Made by a program: the position numbers and the translations under genes. The notes under the pieces are model-generated. The model had not been told where the DNA came from. It was given only the letters and a program-made list of their open reading frames with translations, and did no database searches. Positions 61,769 to 64,000 of a DNA stretch of 64,000 bases are shown here, piece after piece; the stretch's first letter is position 1; the number at the start of each line of letters is the position of its first letter. Source of the DNA: G965240465 sp965249525 (GTDB lineage: Bacteria > SAR324 > JACQKK01). The stretch covers positions 372,001 to 436,000 of the forward strand of contig OZ252237.1 in NCBI GenBank assembly GCA_965249525.1, read 5' to 3'.

Positions 61769-63552
61769 TGGGAGAGTGTTTCCAGTTCTTGTTCAGCCAC
61801 GGAGGGGTCTAGTTTTTTAAAGAGGGGCTGGGGTGCGGGCAGGGGATGCGCCTTGGGCAGACGGGTGGGCTGCCAGCGATTGTGTGCTGCGCGATAGTCG
61901 CCGCTGATGACTTTCCAGCTGCGCTTTCCCTGGGCGACCTCTTCCAAACGGCGTTCGCCAGCCAGGGAATCTTGGTAGCCGAACATTTCATGCAGACGTT
62001 GACAGGAAAACGGCAAAAAAGGCGCCATCATCAGCTTGAGGTTATTGATGGCACACAAAGCAGCATAAAGCACTGCCTGGGCCTTGGGTTTGTTGGCAGG
62101 ATCTTTCAGCAAACGCCAAGGCTCCGCACGATTAAGATAACGATTGACTTCATCCACCAAGCGCAAAGTTTCATGGATGGCAGCTTTGAGCGAACATTCC
62201 TCAATGAGAGCTCCCACTTGTGCAAAGCCTGCGTCAATGGTGTTCAGCAAAGTTTCTTCCGCTTCTTCCAAACTGGGAGGATTGGGCGTAGCACCAAAAT
62301 GCTTATGATTCATACTCAGCACCCGATGCACCAAATTGCCCCAAGAAGCTACCAGTTCATTGTTGTTGCGGCGTACAAATTCCGCCCAGGTAAAATCGGT
62401 ATCCTGGGTTTCAGGTCCAGCGATGGTGAGGAAGAAGCGCAGGGTATCAGGGTCATAGCGTTTGAGGAAATCGCGCACATAAATCACCACACCCCTGCTG
62501 CTGCTGAATTTTCTCCCTTCCATAGTGAGAAATTCTGAGGACACCACATTGCTGGGCAGCTGCAGCTTTTCTCCCTTGCCCCCGCACACAGTGGAGGGCA
62601 AACCATTGCCAAAGCCTATCAGCATGCTAGGCCAAATCAGAGAATGAAACACCACATTGTCCTTGCCCATAAAGTAAAAATGCTCAGCCTCAGCATTCTG
62701 CCACCAGCGTCTCCAATCATCGGGTTTGCCGCTGCGTGCTGCCCATTCTACACTGGCAGAAAAATAACCAATGACGGCATCAAACCATACATAAATCCGC
62801 TTGTCCTCACGCTGTTGGTATTCTGCTAGGGGAATGGGAATACCCCAAGAAATGTCTCGGGTGACCGCCCGCGATTTCAGGTTGTCCAACATGCTTAAAG
62901 AAAACCCACGGACATTGGGGCGCCAATGGGTTTGTTTTTCCAGCCAAGACCTCAGGTCTTTTGAGAAAGAAGGCAGGTCTAAGAAGAAGTGTTCGCTTTC
63001 TTTGAAAACCGGTGCTTTTCCATCAATGCGTGAATGGGGGTTGAGCAATTCTTCGGGGTCTAATTGTTTGCCACAGTGGTCGCATTGGTCTCCGCGGGCG
63101 CCTTCATCGCCGCAGTGGGGGCAGGTGCCTTCAATGTAGCGGTCAGGCAGGGTGGCACCTGTGGTGCTGCTGAAAGCACCCATGGCGGTCTTGGGAAACA
63201 GCTGTTTATGGCTGTGCAGGGTCTGAAAGAAATCCTGCGTTAGCCGACGATGGTTATCTGTGGTGGTGCGGGAGAACAAATCATAGCTGAGACCAAGTTT
63301 GAACAAATCTTCGGTAATTACTGCTTGATAGCGATCCACCAACTCCTGAGGAGAAACCCCCTCTTCATCGGCTTGCACCGTGATGGGCGTACCGAACTCA
63401 TCGGTGCCGCTGATCATCAACACTTCGTTGCCCGCCATACGCTGGTAGCGTGCGAAGACATCGCTGGGGACGCCAAATCCCGCCACATGCCCGATATGCC
63501 GAGGTCCATTGGCATAGGGCCAGGCCACGCACACCAGGATTTGCTTCACCAT
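61756..63552 (-). CDS. metG: Methionyl-tRNA synthetase
   Basis: Charges tRNA-Met. 598 residues with HIGH in PYANGPRHIGHVAGFG, zinc-knuckle cysteines CPHCGDEGARGDQCDHCG, and KFSSSRGVVIYVRDFL as the KMSKS-type loop. The sequence closely recalls the actinobacterial form (SSEFLTMEGRKFSSSR, TDFTWAEFVRRNN). Its C-terminal codons overlap a tandem repeat array, which may have altered the end. Confidence 0.96.
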   Translation of the reverse strand: MVKQILVCVAWPYANGPRHIGHVAGFGVPSDVFARYQRMAGNEVLMISGTDEFGTPITVQADEEGVSPQELVDRYQAVITEDLFKLGLSYDLFSRTTTDNHRRLTQDFFQTLHSHKQLFPKTAMGAFSSTTGATLPDRYIEGTCPHCGDEGARGDQCDHCGKQLDPEELLNPHSRIDGKAPVFKESEHFFLDLPSFSKDLRSWLEKQTHWRPNVRGFSLSMLDNLKSRAVTRDISWGIPIPLAEYQQREDKRIYVWFDAVIGYFSASVEWAARSGKPDDWRRWWQNAEAEHFYFMGKDNVVFHSLIWPSMLIGFGNGLPSTVCGGKGEKLQLPSNVVSSEFLTMEGRKFSSSRGVVIYVRDFLKRYDPDTLRFFLTIAGPETQDTDFTWAEFVRRNNNELVASWGNLVHRVLSMNHKHFGATPNPPSLEEAEETLLNTIDAGFAQVGALIEECSLKAAIHETLRLVDEVNRYLNRAEPWRLLKDPANKPKAQAVLYAALCAINNLKLMMAPFLPFSCQRLHEMFGYQDSLAGERRLEEVAQGKRSWKVISGDYRAAHNRWQPTRLPKAHPLPAPQPLFKKLDPSVAEQELETLSQHFA

Positions 63553-63647
63553 AAACTTATCTTCAACAAGAATACCGATGCCCTAACAGCCTATTGATAG
63601 CAAGGTTGCCCCAGACTTGGCAATGCTTTGATGCCAAATCTTTTTGT

Positions 63648-63697
63648 TAGGCGGGGCAGGAGTAAAAGGGGCAGGAGTAAAAGGGACAGGAGTAAAA
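63648..63697. repeat. 15-bp tandem repeat upstream of metG
   Basis: Three copies of GGGGCAGGAGTAAAA (one GGGAC) in the spacer between metG and the edge gene. Confidence 0.85.
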
Positions 63698-63727
63698 GGG
63701 GGCAGCAGCGGGGTGACGGCACAAAAC

Positions 63728-63757
63728 AACCCCCCTTGCTGGTGGCAAGATGGGGTT
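63728..63757 (-). terminator. Terminator of the edge beta-barrel gene
   Basis: AACCCC...CTTGC/GCAAG...GGGGTT forms an 11-bp hairpin with one asymmetric bulge; on the minus strand TTGTTTTGT follows. It lies 14 bp after the stop of the gene ending at 63771. Confidence 0.7.
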
Positions 63758-63770
63758 CATGAGGGCAGTC

Positions 63771-64000
63771 TTAGAAGACATATTCTATTCCAAGCACAAA
63801 GCCACTTGTTGCTAGGCTGTCGCCGTCATTATAGCTTGTATCTCCAGATAAGAAAGCAACTCGCATCAACACATTTTCATTGCCTGAAATTAGGAGTTCA
63901 AGGTTATAGTCTTTGCTTGAATACCCCACGTTGTCTTCATCTGCTTCAACCTTACCCAAGCCATAGCCACCTCTCAGCACCAGGGATTGGTTCAGCCCTT
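63771..64000 (-). CDS. Putative outer-membrane beta-barrel protein, N-terminus outside window
   Basis: The frame is open to the right edge, so only the last 75 residues are seen. Alternating strands end in FVLGIEYVF with terminal Phe. They align with the end of the beta-barrel protein at 56150-57001 (shared YS repeat positions, NENVLM/GDSLVL, SGFVLG/SGYTLG). A paralogue, 7 kb away on the opposite strand. Confidence 0.65.
   Translation of the reverse strand, partial: GLNQSLVLRGGYGLGKVEADEDNVGYSSKDYNLELLISGNENVLMRVAFLSGDTSYNDGDSLATSGFVLGIEYVF

Noticed and set aside
61470..61812. Small Leu-rich or Lys-rich proteins
   Set aside because: They translate the 12-bp repeat array and run through tRNA-Leu or the metG end.

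Overview
This 64 kb window comes from the chromosome of a diderm (Gram-negative-type) bacterium. It carries lipoproteins with clear lipoboxes, beta-barrel-like proteins ending in Phe, a SurA/PpiC-like lipoprotein and a proteobacterial-looking L28. I cannot place it to class. Signals conflict: a large protein resembles my memory of spirochaete cytoplasmic filament protein CfpA, while the succinate dehydrogenase and methionyl-tRNA synthetase resemble the actinobacterial versions. A tRNA-Sec gene shows that the genome decodes selenocysteine, although no selenoprotein is evident here.

Layout. 0-5 kb: tRNA-Tyr (partial), tRNA-Thr, tRNA-Trp, then secE-nusG-rplK-rplA-rplJ-rplL. tuf is missing from its usual place, and clpP follows rplL where rpoBC would be expected. 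5-8 kb: egtB-egtD, the core of ergothioneine synthesis. 8-14 kb: a DNA methyltransferase-HNH fusion convergent with a membrane pentapeptide-repeat protein, which lies just behind sdhC-sdhA-sdhB. 14-21 kb: a CIRCE operator and hrcA-grpE-dnaK-dnaJ, then a secreted transglutaminase-like protein. 20.7-23.9 kb: a restriction-modification locus with two TSPPY methyltransferases and a small nuclease gene interrupted by an in-frame TGA. 24-28 kb: thiS-thiG, ftsA-ftsZ. 28-29.5 kb: 1.4 kb without a recognisable gene but with repeats and hairpins. 29.5-36.6 kb: two membrane FHA-type proteins, argB, a cysteine-poor DksA homologue, a K+-dependent-type membrane pyrophosphatase and a lipoprotein. 36.9-38.8 kb: the CfpA-like gene with its own terminator. 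38.9-43.6 kb: trpD-trpC-trpF-trpB-trpA. 43.7-53.6 kb: gnd, tRNA-Leu, aroK, mnmA, a PpiC-like lipoprotein, mfd and guaB. 53.6-57 kb: a TPR-like lipoprotein, a TerB-like protein, tRNA-Sec, tRNA-Ala, rpmB and a beta-barrel-like protein. 57-61.4 kb: an MpaA-like carboxypeptidase, then a MoxR-VWA fusion, a second MoxR and a small helical protein. 61.5-64 kb: tRNA-Leu, metG and a second beta-barrel-like gene cut by the window edge.

The most distinctive property is the number of local tandem repeats, mostly 11-16 bp units with a different sequence at each site. They sit between genes, often against a start codon or a tRNA 3' end. In-frame versions (12, 15, 24, 30 and 33 bp) have lengthened NusG, GrpE and the pentapeptide protein. 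This looks like a genome-wide tandem-duplication process rather than a dispersed mobile repeat.

Most genes are housekeeping. The parts worth a second look are the CfpA-like protein, the MoxR-VWA/MoxR cluster, the FHA pair, the broken restriction gene, the in-frame repeat insertions and the structured non-coding stretch near 28.9 kb.
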